From Pseudomonas sp. Teo4 (GTDB lineage: Bacteria; Pseudomonadota; Gammaproteobacteria; Pseudomonadales; Pseudomonadaceae), in contig NZ_JAXCIL010000002.1 in assembly GCF_034387475.1 (NCBI RefSeq), forward strand, positions 2,046,001 through 2,110,000: 64,000 nt of DNA. The letters are read 5' to 3'. Shown one piece after another: positions 52,161 to 60,728 of the stretch. Below the pieces are notes generated by a model, which made no database searches, had not been told where the DNA came from, and saw only the letters and a program-made list of their open reading frames with translations. How positions within the stretch are numbered: position 1 is the stretch's first letter; each line of letters opens with the position of its first letter. Both the position numbers and the translations under genes were made by a program.

Positions 52161-52985
52161 TCAAAGCGGACGCAAAAGCCCGAACCGCTTGCGCAACACC
52201 CAGTCCAGCAGCCGCCGGGGCAGCAACCGGGCCATCAACGGCAGCGCCGTGCTGCCATTGCCCAACCGCACAACGGCAGGCACTGTACGCTTGCCTGTCG
52301 CCCCAAGCACCCCTTTGGCGAACACCGCAGCAGGCGTTGGCCGGTCCTGTGACGCCCGTGCCCGGGCCTGCACATACTCACGCAATGGCCACCACGCCGA
52401 GTCAGCCGCCAGTACCTGATCCGCCTGACGTTGAGCATTGCTGGCGAACTGCGAGGCAATTGCTCCCGGTTGTACTTCCATCACCCGAATGCCAAACGGC
52501 GCCAATTCAAGGCGCAAGGCATCGCTCAACGCGTTCACTGCAGCCTTCGAAGCGCAGTAGGCACCTGCGAATGGGGTGACCAGCACACCTGACACGCTGC
52601 CGATATTCACCACCAGCCCACGGGCACGGCGCAATAGCGGGAACAGCGCGCGGGTCACGCCCACCACCGCGAACACATTGGTTTCGAACTGTTGGCGCAG
52701 GGCATCGACGCCACCGTCGAGCAACGGGCCCATGGCGCCGTAGCCGGCGTTGTTGATCAGCATGTCCAGGCGGCCATGGCGGTCTTCCAGCTCATCGGCC
52801 AGACGCTTCAGCGCATCGCTGTCATTCACATCCAGTTGCCGTGCGGCGAAACCGGCTGCCAGCAGCTGATCCACGTCTTCGGGTTTGCGGGCGGTGGCCC
52901 AGACCTCGTAGCCGGCGTCGCGAAAGGTGTCGGCCAGGGCGCGGCCAATGCCGCTGGAACAACCGGTGATCAGGACTGTGGGCAT
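52161..52985 (-). CDS. Short-chain dehydrogenase/reductase
   Basis: 274-aa classical SDR. Nucleotide-binding start VLITGCSSGIGRALADTF (4-21), NNAGYGAMGPL (~85-95), catalytic Ser in NIGSVSGVLVTPF and YCASKAAV (Tyr-X3-Lys). The C-terminal ~40 residues (LPLMARLLPRRLLDWVLRKR) are basic and amphipathic and may touch the membrane, as in fatty-acyl or retinol-type SDRs. Substrate unknown. Divergent-flanked by REP doublets. Confidence 0.86.
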   Translation of the reverse strand: MPTVLITGCSSGIGRALADTFRDAGYEVWATARKPEDVDQLLAAGFAARQLDVNDSDALKRLADELEDRHGRLDMLINNAGYGAMGPLLDGGVDALRQQFETNVFAVVGVTRALFPLLRRARGLVVNIGSVSGVLVTPFAGAYCASKAAVNALSDALRLELAPFGIRVMEVQPGAIASQFASNAQRQADQVLAADSAWWPLREYVQARARASQDRPTPAAVFAKGVLGATGKRTVPAVVRLGNGSTALPLMARLLPRRLLDWVLRKRFGLLRPL

Positions 52986-53026
52986 GGAGTGGGCCTTTGA
53001 TTGGAGTCAAGGTTATGTCGTCTGTA

Positions 53027-53124
53027 CTGGCCCCATCGCCGGCAAGCCGGCTCCCACAGGAATGGCGTAGATCGCAAGAACTGCGCGGTATCTGTGGGAG
53101 CCGGCTTGCCGGCGATGGGGCCAG
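53027..53124. repeat. REP doublet, class CATCGCCGGCAAGCCGGC
   Basis: CTGGCCCCATCGCCGGCAAG and the inverted CTTGCCGGCGATGGGGCCAG, ~50 nt apart, between the SDR start and the stop of the next minus-strand gene. Confidence 0.92.
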
Positions 53125-53137
53125 ACCAGATGACACA

Positions 53138-53602
53138 TCAGTTAGCGAATGTACCTTGCAGATGTTCCGCCCGAAACTCCAGCGTCTGCGGCCGATAACC
53201 GGAACGCAGTGGCGGCAGCGGCAGGCAGTCGCTCCACTCGGCTCCCGGCTGCAACTCACCCGGGCCACGGTAGCGTGGTGCGTTGTAGGTATTCTCGGCA
53301 AGGTTCACGGTGTCGCCAGGCGCATAGGCGCCAACACGCCAGCGCAGTTCGGTCAGTGGGACATCGTTGCCATTTTTCATCGTCACCCGCAGTGCACGGT
53401 CGGCGGGGCATTGTTCCGGAGCGTAGTTCAGGCGCAGGTCGAGGCGTGCCAGTTGCGAGGTTTCGCGGCTGTCCTGCCAGGCGACCCAAAGGGTAACCAG
53501 GCCCAAGCCGCAGACGGCGGCCATGGAAATCGGCAGGGCCTTGGCCGGGTAGCGCAGGAGCAGGACCAGCCAGGTGAGGATCAGAGCGGCGCCGATAAGC
53601 AT
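53138..53602 (-). CDS. Small membrane-anchored protein of unknown function
   Basis: 154-aa protein with two N-terminal helices (about 3-17 and 22-42) and a soluble C-terminal part of ~105 residues rich in beta strands (LRVTMKNGNDVPLTELRWRV, GELQPGAEWSDCLPLPPL). It looks like a membrane-anchored beta-sandwich facing the periplasm. Homologues are often labelled multidrug transporter in Pseudomonas without evidence. I do not recognise a function. Confidence 0.7.
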   Translation of the reverse strand: MLIGAALILTWLVLLLRYPAKALPISMAAVCGLGLVTLWVAWQDSRETSQLARLDLRLNYAPEQCPADRALRVTMKNGNDVPLTELRWRVGAYAPGDTVNLAENTYNAPRYRGPGELQPGAEWSDCLPLPPLRSGYRPQTLEFRAEHLQGTFAN

Positions 53603-53802
53603 CTGTCAGTGACCTTCAATACACAGGTTTGTCCATCCTAGCGGTAAATCGACCCAGCTTGAAGGACGGTGATGGCTCCCGTGGTCAAAGCAACTCTTCA
53701 TGAAGCGAGCCTGGCAGTTTTGCTAGTATCGGTGAATGTTCTTTCGTCTTAGTGTTATTACGTAAGGGTCTTTCGCCCTAAGTGCCAAAGGTGATTAAGA
53801 AC

Positions 53803-54591
53803 ATGACGATGAAAAAAGTAAGTATCAAGCAGCGCGGCTTTACTGGAAGTATGAAAGCAACGTTGCCTTCGGGCAAAGCGTTCAAGGCCAGCACCATCGA
53901 CTATCAACCTGGGTTCGGCATTCTCGGGATTGATGATGAGGCAATCGGTATTGAACCATTTGTTTATATCGGTTTTCCTAGTGGCCTTGAGGCAGGTAGT
54001 CACCCGATTCTGCCTAAAGACCAACAGAAAGTTTGGGCGCATCTTGGCGTTAGCGGTGGAGGAGATGCCCAATCTGGAAAACTGGTGATAGAGGATTGGT
54101 CGAGCACGGAGGCAATCTCGGCAAGTTTTTCATTCGCAGGGAACGACCACAATGGCCTACCGTTTGATGTAAAAGCCGGCAGCTTCAATATCAATTCTGA
54201 GAGTGAAGTCGAGACTATTGATCTGAGATTCAGCGCATTCGCCAGTCTCACTCCGGAGCTTTCTGAAAACACTGAATTCAAAGCGGATACTATCTCTGTA
54301 GGCTTCGACGAAGTTAACAGTGCGTATAAAATTTGGGTAACTCAAGAGCGTGACCTGAACGGCGGCCTGTCGCAGCTTGGCGCCTACTTTCGGGTCAGTC
54401 ATGAAGGTGCCGTGAATGCTTTGGCGGTAGTTGATGGCGGGGTTTACGTTGCGCAGGGCCTAAATATTACCGAGTTTTCCTTTGAGAAGGATGTGCTGCT
54501 TTCATTCAAATTCAGTTATTCATTCTCGCTGGGAGAGGATAAATACAGCGTTAGCGAAGGCAAGCTGATTGTCGACTGGCGTCTCAAGTAA
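53803..54591 (+). CDS. Unrecognised protein, AT-rich gene
   Basis: 262-aa soluble protein, no signal peptide or membrane helix, rich in Ser, Gly and beta-prone residues. It seems to hold two similar halves (about 13-132 and 140-262): each starts with FKA(S/D)TI near a Gly/Phe-rich strand and ends in an alternating-hydrophobic hairpin (ISASFSFAG...FDVKAGSFNI and LSFKFSYSFS...YSVSEGKLIV). The ATG at 53803 follows AAGGTGA; GTG 53782 would add 7 residues. Base composition is clearly lower in G+C than its neighbours, and it stands alone ahead of the alg terminator, suggesting acquisition. No function can be given. Confidence 0.75.
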   Translation: MTMKKVSIKQRGFTGSMKATLPSGKAFKASTIDYQPGFGILGIDDEAIGIEPFVYIGFPSGLEAGSHPILPKDQQKVWAHLGVSGGGDAQSGKLVIEDWSSTEAISASFSFAGNDHNGLPFDVKAGSFNINSESEVETIDLRFSAFASLTPELSENTEFKADTISVGFDEVNSAYKIWVTQERDLNGGLSQLGAYFRVSHEGAVNALAVVDGGVYVAQGLNITEFSFEKDVLLSFKFSYSFSLGEDKYSVSEGKLIVDWRLK

Positions 54592-54603
54592 TCCCTTCCA
54601 ATG

Positions 54604-54638
54604 AAAAGCCCCGTTCCTCAACAGGCAACGGGGCTTTT
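54604..54638. terminator. Bidirectional intrinsic terminator
   Basis: AAAAGCCCCGTT/AACGGGGCTTTT, 12-bp stem with an 11-nt loop, T tracts on both strands. It ends the unknown gene (13 nt after its stop) and the alg operon (14 nt after the algA stop). Confidence 0.93.
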
Positions 54639-54652
54639 TCAACGCGGACGTT

Positions 54653-56110
54653 TTACTGCGCGATGGTCTTCACCGAAATCCCACGCTCGATCGGCGTGGA
54701 GGTACGGCCATACACATCTTCAAACCGTTCGATGTCATCCTCGCCCAGGTAGCTGCCAGACTGCACCTCGATGATCTCCAACGGGATCTTGCCCGGGTTG
54801 CGCAGGCGGTGGACCGAGGCAATCGGGATGTAGGTGGACTGGTTCTCGGTCAGCAGGAACACGTTCTCGTCGCAGGTCACCTCGGCGGTGCCGGACACCA
54901 CGATCCAGTGCTCGGCGCGGTGGTGGTGCATCTGCAGCGAAAGGCTGGCGCCCGGCTTGACGGTGATGTGCTTGACCTGGAAGCGGCCACCCATGTCCAC
55001 CGAATCGTACGAACCCCACGGGCGGTACACTTCCAGATGGTTCTGGGTCTCGCTGCGACCCTGCTCGTCGAGGGTCTTGACCATCTGCTTGACGCCCTGG
55101 ACCTTGTCCTTGTGGGCGATCATCATTGCGTCCTTGGTCTCGACTACCACGATGTTCTCAAGGCCAATCACCGACACCAGCTTGCCGTTGCCGTGAATCA
55201 TGCAGTTGCGGCTGTCCTGCACCACCACATCGCCCTTGGTGACGTTGCCGTCGGCGTCCTTGTCGTGCACTTCCCACAGCGACGACCAGCAGCCCACGTC
55301 GCTCCAGCCGGCGGACATCGGCACCACGCAGGCGCGCTGGGTCTTTTCCATCACGGCGTAGTCGATGGAGTTGTCCGGGCAGCAGGCGAAGGTGGCTTCG
55401 TCGATGCTCAGCACATCGCCGTCTTCCTGGCTGCGCTCAAGCGCCAGCACGCAGGTGTCGTAGATATCGGCGTCGTGCTTTTTCAGCTCCTCGAGGAAGC
55501 GGCTGGCACGGAACAGGAACATGCCGCTGTTCCAGAAGTAACCGCCGGTTGCAACGAATTCGGCCGCACGCTTTTCGTCCGGCTTCTCGACGAACTGGGC
55601 GACCCGCGCCACGCCTTCAGGCAGCAGGGCGTCCTGGCTGGAGCGGATGTAGCCATAGCCGGTCTCAGGCTTGGTGGCCGGCACGCCGAACAGCACCATC
55701 TCGCCACGCTCGGCGGCCACGGTGGCCAGGGCCAGGGCACGTTGCAGGGCTTTCTGGTCGTCGATCACGTGGTCGGCCGGCAGCACCAGCATCAATTCGT
55801 CACGGCCTTCGTTGACCAGTTTCATGGCGGCCATGGCCACTGCCGGTGCGGTGTTGCGACCGAACGGCTCCATCAGCAGGCCTTGGGTTTCAAGCTTCAG
55901 GGCAGTCAGCTGTTCCTGGACGATGAACTTGTGGTCCTTGTTGCAGACCACGATGGGCGCGTCCATGCCTTCGAACACCAGGCGTTCCAGGGTCTGCTGG
56001 AACAGCGTGTGCTCACCGGTCAGGGCCAGGAACTGCTTGGGAAACTGCTTGCGCGACAGAGGCCACAGACGGGAACCGCTACCACCAGAAAGAATTACCG
56101 GGATCATCAT
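54653..56110 (-). CDS. algA: Mannose-6-phosphate isomerase/mannose-1-phosphate guanylyltransferase
   Basis: 485-aa bifunctional type II enzyme for GDP-mannose supply. N-terminal guanylyltransferase: VILSGGSGSRLWPLSRKQFP (5-24) and FVEKPD (~173-178); C-terminal cupin isomerase: VKPGASLSLQMHHHRAEHWI (about 395-414), with zinc ligands in QMHHHRAEHW. Last gene of the alginate operon, 32 nt after algF, with a strong terminator after it. No sign of damage. Confidence 0.97.
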   Translation of the reverse strand: MMIPVILSGGSGSRLWPLSRKQFPKQFLALTGEHTLFQQTLERLVFEGMDAPIVVCNKDHKFIVQEQLTALKLETQGLLMEPFGRNTAPAVAMAAMKLVNEGRDELMLVLPADHVIDDQKALQRALALATVAAERGEMVLFGVPATKPETGYGYIRSSQDALLPEGVARVAQFVEKPDEKRAAEFVATGGYFWNSGMFLFRASRFLEELKKHDADIYDTCVLALERSQEDGDVLSIDEATFACCPDNSIDYAVMEKTQRACVVPMSAGWSDVGCWSSLWEVHDKDADGNVTKGDVVVQDSRNCMIHGNGKLVSVIGLENIVVVETKDAMMIAHKDKVQGVKQMVKTLDEQGRSETQNHLEVYRPWGSYDSVDMGGRFQVKHITVKPGASLSLQMHHHRAEHWIVVSGTAEVTCDENVFLLTENQSTYIPIASVHRLRNPGKIPLEIIEVQSGSYLGEDDIERFEDVYGRTSTPIERGISVKTIAQ

Positions 56111-56142
56111 GTTTCTCCAATAGTCGTTAAGAGGCAGGGGGA

Positions 56143-56790
56143 TCAGTTGCTAGCCACGGGGCGAGTTACCCACACCGGCGACAAGCTGTTGCCGGAACCT
56201 GTTACGTACAGCACCGCAGCTTCGCCGCGCTCCAGAGCGACCGGCTTGAGGTCGCTGACTTTCTTGTCGCCTTCGAACAAGGCCAGGTTGACCTTGACCG
56301 GATTGATTTCACGTTCGCCTCGGCCCTTGGCCGCCACCGACTGCACCACGGCGGTCTTGCCGTCGGCGGTTTTCAGGGTCAGGGCCTGGTCGCTGAGGTT
56401 CTGCACCCGCACCAGCGCTTTCTGCTTGTTCTTGAACGGTGGTTCTTCGATCAACTGTGGGTTGCCTGCGGCGTTGTTGACCAGGGTGTAGTACTTGTCC
56501 GCAGCCAGCTTGACCGGCACGCTCTTGCCGCCGACCTGGGCGGTGTAGTCACCGCCAGGCAGGAAGCTGAAGTCGCTACTGGCCTGGGCGCCCACCTGTT
56601 TGATCTGGGTGTTGCCGACGGTGGCGGCGGTCGGTGCGCTGGAGGCGTTGAACAGGCGCACGAAGGTCGAGCCCTTCGGTGCGGTCGGGCCGTATAGCGC
56701 GGCGTCGGCGCCGGCGAAGGCCTGCATGGAGGCGAGAGACAGGCCAGCCGCGAGGGTGAGGGCTTTGGCAATGGAAGTCTTGGTAGTCAT
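56143..56790 (-). CDS. algF: Alginate O-acetylation protein AlgF
   Basis: 215-aa periplasmic protein with a signal peptide (MTTKTSIAKALTLAAGLSLA, cleavage near AFAG). Works with AlgI and AlgJ to O-acetylate mannuronate residues; recent ideas make it an adaptor between AlgJ and AlgX. Small beta-rich repeats (TFVRLFNASSAPTAATVGNT; QVGGKSVPVKLAADKYYTLV). Lies 17 nt after algJ and 32 nt before algA. Confidence 0.95.
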   Translation of the reverse strand: MTTKTSIAKALTLAAGLSLASMQAFAGADAALYGPTAPKGSTFVRLFNASSAPTAATVGNTQIKQVGAQASSDFSFLPGGDYTAQVGGKSVPVKLAADKYYTLVNNAAGNPQLIEEPPFKNKQKALVRVQNLSDQALTLKTADGKTAVVQSVAAKGRGEREINPVKVNLALFEGDKKVSDLKPVALERGEAAVLYVTGSGNSLSPVWVTRPVASN

Positions 56791-56807
56791 GTGCGTGTTC
56801 CTCTCTA

Positions 56808-57971
56808 TCAGTGGTTCGTCCGGGTGGACGACAAGGCCAGGTTTTCTTCGGATTTACGGGCGTTCTTCAGCTGTGCGATCCAGTTCGGGTCGAAGCTGCT
56901 GAGGTCGTTCTTCATTGGCAGATATCGTTCTGGGAATTCCCACACCACCACTTGTGGCGCAGCGTTCTTGAAGGCGTCGCTTTGCAGGTACTTGAGCATC
57001 GGCAGCAGCGGGCCATGGCCGTCTTCGGCGTAGTTGGCGACGTCGCTGCGCAGGGCTTGCTGCAAGGCACCGAGGAAGTTCCAGTGCGGGTTGGCGCTGT
57101 AGCTGGTGCCGACCAGGGCGACCGGAATCTGCTTGTCGGCGAACAGGGTGTCGTCGGCTTCACCTTCGGCTTCAGCAGGGCGCGTCGTGCGTTGCTGCAG
57201 GTTGTCTGGCGGCGGCAGCAAGTTGCTGAACAGCGGATCGAGCGGCAGGAAGTTGGTCAGGTCGCCCTTGTACGGCGCGCTGGTGCCGGCTTCGGTGATG
57301 AAGGTCTGCGGCTCGCCGTTCAGCAGGTTCTGGCGGCTGACGGCTTCGGCAAGGGCCTGTGCGACCACCTCGGCGCCCATGGGCGTCCAGTGGGTGTCGG
57401 TGCGCAGGAACACCTGGCCACGGGCCTTGGCCTGTTCCAGGGCCGCCTGCAGGTCGGGGGCGAACACATTGGCCTGGCGAGCCTGGGCGTGGAACTGGTT
57501 GTACAGGTCGTCGTGCAGGCTGGCCGGTTGCTCCTTGCCCAGGTATTCCGAGTAGATCCGCGCCTTGGCCGGCACGATCGCCAGCACCAGCTGCACGTTG
57601 TGGCGTTGCAGGGTGTCGCGCACGCCACGGATCAGCGCCAGGTTTTCCTGCATCAGTTGCTCGGCACCTGCGGTGGGCTTGAACTCTTCATCGCTGAACA
57701 GCCACTGGTCACGGCCCAGCACCACACCGGGGCGGCCTTCGTTGAACAGCTTGAAGTCCAGCGCCGCCCAGAGGTTGGTGCCCAGGCGTTTGATGGGGAA
57801 CTCGTCGTCGTAGTGGGTTTCGGCGGCCTTGGCCAGCTTGCCGTTGAGCAAGGTCATCTGCTCGGTGCGCTGGAAGCTTTGCAGGCCACCGGTGGACCAC
57901 ACGCCCATGCCCACCAGCAGGCTGAGGAACGACAGGGAGTAAGTGATGCGTAATGTCCGGGTCATGGTCAT
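56808..57971 (-). CDS. algJ: Alginate O-acetyltransferase AlgJ
   Basis: 387-aa SGNH-like acetyltransferase with an N-terminal signal anchor (LRITYSLSFLSLLVGMGVWS, 6-25), so facing the periplasm. Catalytic features match AlgX/AlgJ: RTDTHWTPMGAE (Asp and His) and LVGTSYSA (Ser). ATG 57971 begins 5 nt after the algI stop; the longer frame to 58256 lies inside algI and is a shadow. Part of the O-acetylation set. Confidence 0.95.
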   Translation of the reverse strand: MTMTRTLRITYSLSFLSLLVGMGVWSTGGLQSFQRTEQMTLLNGKLAKAAETHYDDEFPIKRLGTNLWAALDFKLFNEGRPGVVLGRDQWLFSDEEFKPTAGAEQLMQENLALIRGVRDTLQRHNVQLVLAIVPAKARIYSEYLGKEQPASLHDDLYNQFHAQARQANVFAPDLQAALEQAKARGQVFLRTDTHWTPMGAEVVAQALAEAVSRQNLLNGEPQTFITEAGTSAPYKGDLTNFLPLDPLFSNLLPPPDNLQQRTTRPAEAEGEADDTLFADKQIPVALVGTSYSANPHWNFLGALQQALRSDVANYAEDGHGPLLPMLKYLQSDAFKNAAPQVVVWEFPERYLPMKNDLSSFDPNWIAQLKNARKSEENLALSSTRTNH

Positions 57972-57976
57972 CAACC

Positions 57977-59434
57977 TCAGAACTGGAAGTAGAGGAACGG
58001 CGAGTAGCTTTGCGCCGAAAGCTTGAGGATCGAGGCCACGAACAGCAGCAGGATCAGGGCGCGGGACATCACCCGGGTCCAGTCCAGGCCAATCGAGCCA
58101 TCGGCATTGACCTGCACCGGGCTGGCCTTGGGTGCTGGCTTGGCATTGCGGTAGAAGTCGCGCAGGCCGAAGAACGCCAGGGTGATGTAGGCAATCACCA
58201 GGGTGGCCACCTGCAGGCCGGTGAGCTGGGCGCGGTTGAGTTCGGACAGCTGCCACTGGCCGAAGCTGAACATGGCGCCATACATGCGGCCGGCCACTTC
58301 AAGGTTTTCGGCGCGGAAGATCACCCAGCCGACCACCACCAGCAGGAAGGTGAAGGCCCATTTCACCGGGTTGAAGCGCTGCGGGTTGGTATCGATGCCC
58401 AGCGCACGCTCGATCGCCAGCCACATGCCGTGCCAGGCGCCCCAGATGATGTAGGTGAAGTTGGCGCCGTGCCACAGCCCACCCAGCAGCATGGTCAGGA
58501 ACAGGTTGCGGTAAGTGTTGAAGGTGCCTTTGCGGTTGCCGCCCAGGGTGATGTACAGGTAGTCGCGCAGCCAGGTCGACAGGCTGATGTGCCAGCGGCG
58601 CCAGAACTCGGTGATCGACTGGCTGATGTACGGCTGCTTGAAGTTCTCCATGAAGCGGAAGCCCATCATCAGGCCCAGTCCGATGGCCATGTCGCTGTAG
58701 CCGGAGAAGTCGAAGTACAGCTGTGCGGTGTAGGCCAGGGCGCCGAGCCAGGCATCACCGGTGGTGGGGTTCTGCAGGGCGAAGCAGTGGTCGGCGACCA
58801 CCGCCAGGGTGTCGGCGATGAACACTTTCTTGATGAAGCCCTGCATGAAGCGGGTGCAGCCTTCGGAGAACTTGTCCAGGGTGTGGGTGCGGTTGTTGAA
58901 CTGGTCGACCAGGTCCTTGAAACGCAGCACGGGGCCGGCGATCAGGTGCGGGAAGATCGCCACGAACGCTGCGAAGTCGATCAGGTTGCGGGTGGCCGGG
59001 GTGTCGCCACGGTACACGTCGATGATGTAGCTGATCGACTCGAAGATGTAGAACGAGATACCGATCGGCAGCAGCACGTGGGTGAGGATGAACGGCTCCA
59101 GGCCGAACGAAGTGATGATCGCGTTGAGGCTGTCGACACCGAAGTTGGCGTACTTGAAGTAGCCCAGGATCGCCAGGTCGACGCCCACGCCGAGCAGCAG
59201 CCAGCGCTGGGCCGGCTTGGTGCGCACGCCGGCGGCGCCGACTTTCAGGCCGATCCAGTAGTTCCACAGGGTGACCCCGGCGAACAGGGCGAGGAAGTCC
59301 ACCCGCCACCAGGCGTAGAAGATGTAGCTGGCCACCAGCAATAGCAGGTTGCGATAGCGTTGCCCGCTCAAGTAGTACAGGCCGAGGAAGATCGGCAAGA
59401 ACAGGAACAGGAACACGTTGGACGAGAAGACCAT
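57977..59434 (-). CDS. algI: Alginate O-acetyl transfer membrane protein AlgI (MBOAT)
   Basis: 485-aa inner-membrane MBOAT protein of about 10-11 helices that carries acetyl groups across the membrane. The catalytic His322 is in GGLWHGANFTYIIWG (318-332). Other features: QLYFDFSGYSDMAIGLGLMMG (read from 239) and ITEFWRRWHISLSTWLRDYL (from 274). Separated from algL by 186 nt that carry a REP doublet, the only large gap in this operon. Confidence 0.97.
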   Translation of the reverse strand: MVFSSNVFLFLFLPIFLGLYYLSGQRYRNLLLLVASYIFYAWWRVDFLALFAGVTLWNYWIGLKVGAAGVRTKPAQRWLLLGVGVDLAILGYFKYANFGVDSLNAIITSFGLEPFILTHVLLPIGISFYIFESISYIIDVYRGDTPATRNLIDFAAFVAIFPHLIAGPVLRFKDLVDQFNNRTHTLDKFSEGCTRFMQGFIKKVFIADTLAVVADHCFALQNPTTGDAWLGALAYTAQLYFDFSGYSDMAIGLGLMMGFRFMENFKQPYISQSITEFWRRWHISLSTWLRDYLYITLGGNRKGTFNTYRNLFLTMLLGGLWHGANFTYIIWGAWHGMWLAIERALGIDTNPQRFNPVKWAFTFLLVVVGWVIFRAENLEVAGRMYGAMFSFGQWQLSELNRAQLTGLQVATLVIAYITLAFFGLRDFYRNAKPAPKASPVQVNADGSIGLDWTRVMSRALILLLFVASILKLSAQSYSPFLYFQF

Positions 59435-59524
59435 CCCGGTTCTCCTTGTTGTTCACAGCATTCAGGGCAAAGCGCCCCCCAAACCCCCCAGGCAAAACTG
59501 GAGGAAACCTTTGCAATCAATGCG

Positions 59525-59616
59525 AGGGCTTTGCCCTCGATCGCAGGCTTCGCCAGCTCCCACGGAAATCGCGCGTGGGAGCTGGCGCAGCCTGCGATGG
59601 GCCGCAGAGCGGCCCC
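59525..59616. repeat. REP doublet, third class, inside the alg operon
   Basis: GGGCTTTGCCCTCGATCGCA with GGCTTCGCCAGCTCCCAC and the inverted GTGGGAGCTGGCGCAGCCTG and CGATGGGCCGCAGAGCGGCC. It starts 4 nt after the algL stop and fills half the algL-algI gap; strong stem-loop potential on the mRNA. Confidence 0.9.
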
Positions 59617-59620
59617 GGTC

Positions 59621-60721
59621 TTACTTCGAAGCCGCGCTCGGGTCGTAAACCCGGGTCAGGTTGCCGCCCAGCCTGAAACTGTCGAACGGTTGCATCTCAC
59701 GCTTGCGCTCCAGGGTGTCGGCGTTGCACTGGTACAGCTGGCACCACGGCTCCAACCAGGCGTATTTGCTGTCGACCTTGAGGTCGTCCATGTCCTGCTT
59801 CTCGCCATTGCGGGTCTTGAACGCGCTTGGGTCTTTCGACCCGGCCAGCACTTTCTGCCCCAGGCGTTGCAAGGCGTTGTTGTTCTCGCCACGCAAGTCC
59901 ACACCATTGGCCTTGGCGAAGCTGGCGATCATCGCCAGCGGTGGCAGGGCGTAGTTGTGGTAGGCCAGGGCGCGTTGGCGGCGCTTGAGTTCGTTGGGCA
60001 GGAAGCCCTGGGCGTCGACCTGGTTGGCGCCGACCTTGTATTCCTTCACCGCCCAGTCGAACAGGTCGCGACGGTCGGTGGCCACGGCGGTAGCCATCAC
60101 CGACCAGGCAGCCCAGTAGCTGTGGTTGTTGATCTTCTGCAACGGCAGGTTGCTCCAGTCGCGCACGGTCTGCTCGGCCAGGCGGGCGAACCACTTCTCG
60201 ATCAGTTCGGCCTGGGCCTGATGCGCTGCCAGCGGCTGCGAATTGGAGAACTTCAGGCGCAGCCAAGACCCGCTCATGCTGCCCAGCGCCCATTTGCGCA
60301 TGGACTTGCCGGTGTGGTTGAAGTTGGTCGACATCAACGCATCGGCCCGCGCCCAGGTACCCAGCCAGTTCAGGGTGCAGTCAAGCTGCGCCGGGCGACC
60401 GTCGCGCATGTACTGGTTGACCATCTTGGCCACGCCACGCTCCAGGGTGGTGATCTCCTTGGTGGAGTCGCGGAAGGCCTGCTCGGAGTCCAGGTTCAAG
60501 GTTGCCCGGGCACTGTCCGAACCTTCGTACTTGCTGCGAAACTGCAGCGCGCCGGTATAAGGCTTGGGCGGTGCCGGGCAGCGGAAGTTGCCGTCGCTGC
60601 TCTTGAGCTTTTCGATGCCCTCGTAGTAGCCCTGGGGCGGTACCAGCGCGGCATGCGCGGCACCGCCGAACAGCGCCAGGGCGAGGAGTGTGGGTGCGGT
60701 GGTTCTGCTGAGCTTGGTCAT
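59621..60721 (-). CDS. algL: Alginate lyase AlgL
   Basis: 366-aa periplasmic poly(beta-D-mannuronate) lyase (PL5). Signal peptide ends near AAHA/ALVP (residue ~24). Catalytic Asn199 and His200 lie in [10 protein letters not shown], with a later Tyr in YHNYALPP. It clears stray polymer and may trim chains during export. ATG 60721 lies 7 nt after the algX stop; the longer frame to 60949 is a shadow of algX. Confidence 0.96.
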   Translation of the reverse strand: MTKLSRTTAPTLLALALFGGAAHAALVPPQGYYEGIEKLKSSDGNFRCPAPPKPYTGALQFRSKYEGSDSARATLNLDSEQAFRDSTKEITTLERGVAKMVNQYMRDGRPAQLDCTLNWLGTWARADALMSTNFNHTGKSMRKWALGSMSGSWLRLKFSNSQPLAAHQAQAELIEKWFARLAEQTVRDWSNLPLQKINNHSYWAAWSVMATAVATDRRDLFDWAVKEYKVGANQVDAQGFLPNELKRRQRALAYHNYALPPLAMIASFAKANGVDLRGENNNALQRLGQKVLAGSKDPSAFKTRNGEKQDMDDLKVDSKYAWLEPWCQLYQCNADTLERKREMQPFDSFRLGGNLTRVYDPSAASK

Positions 60722-60728
60722 GTTCGCC

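Noticed and set aside
57972..58257. Long N-terminal extension of AlgJ to 58256
   Set aside because: It lies fully within algI in another frame and lacks a signal anchor; the start at 57971 gives a proper AlgJ N-terminus.
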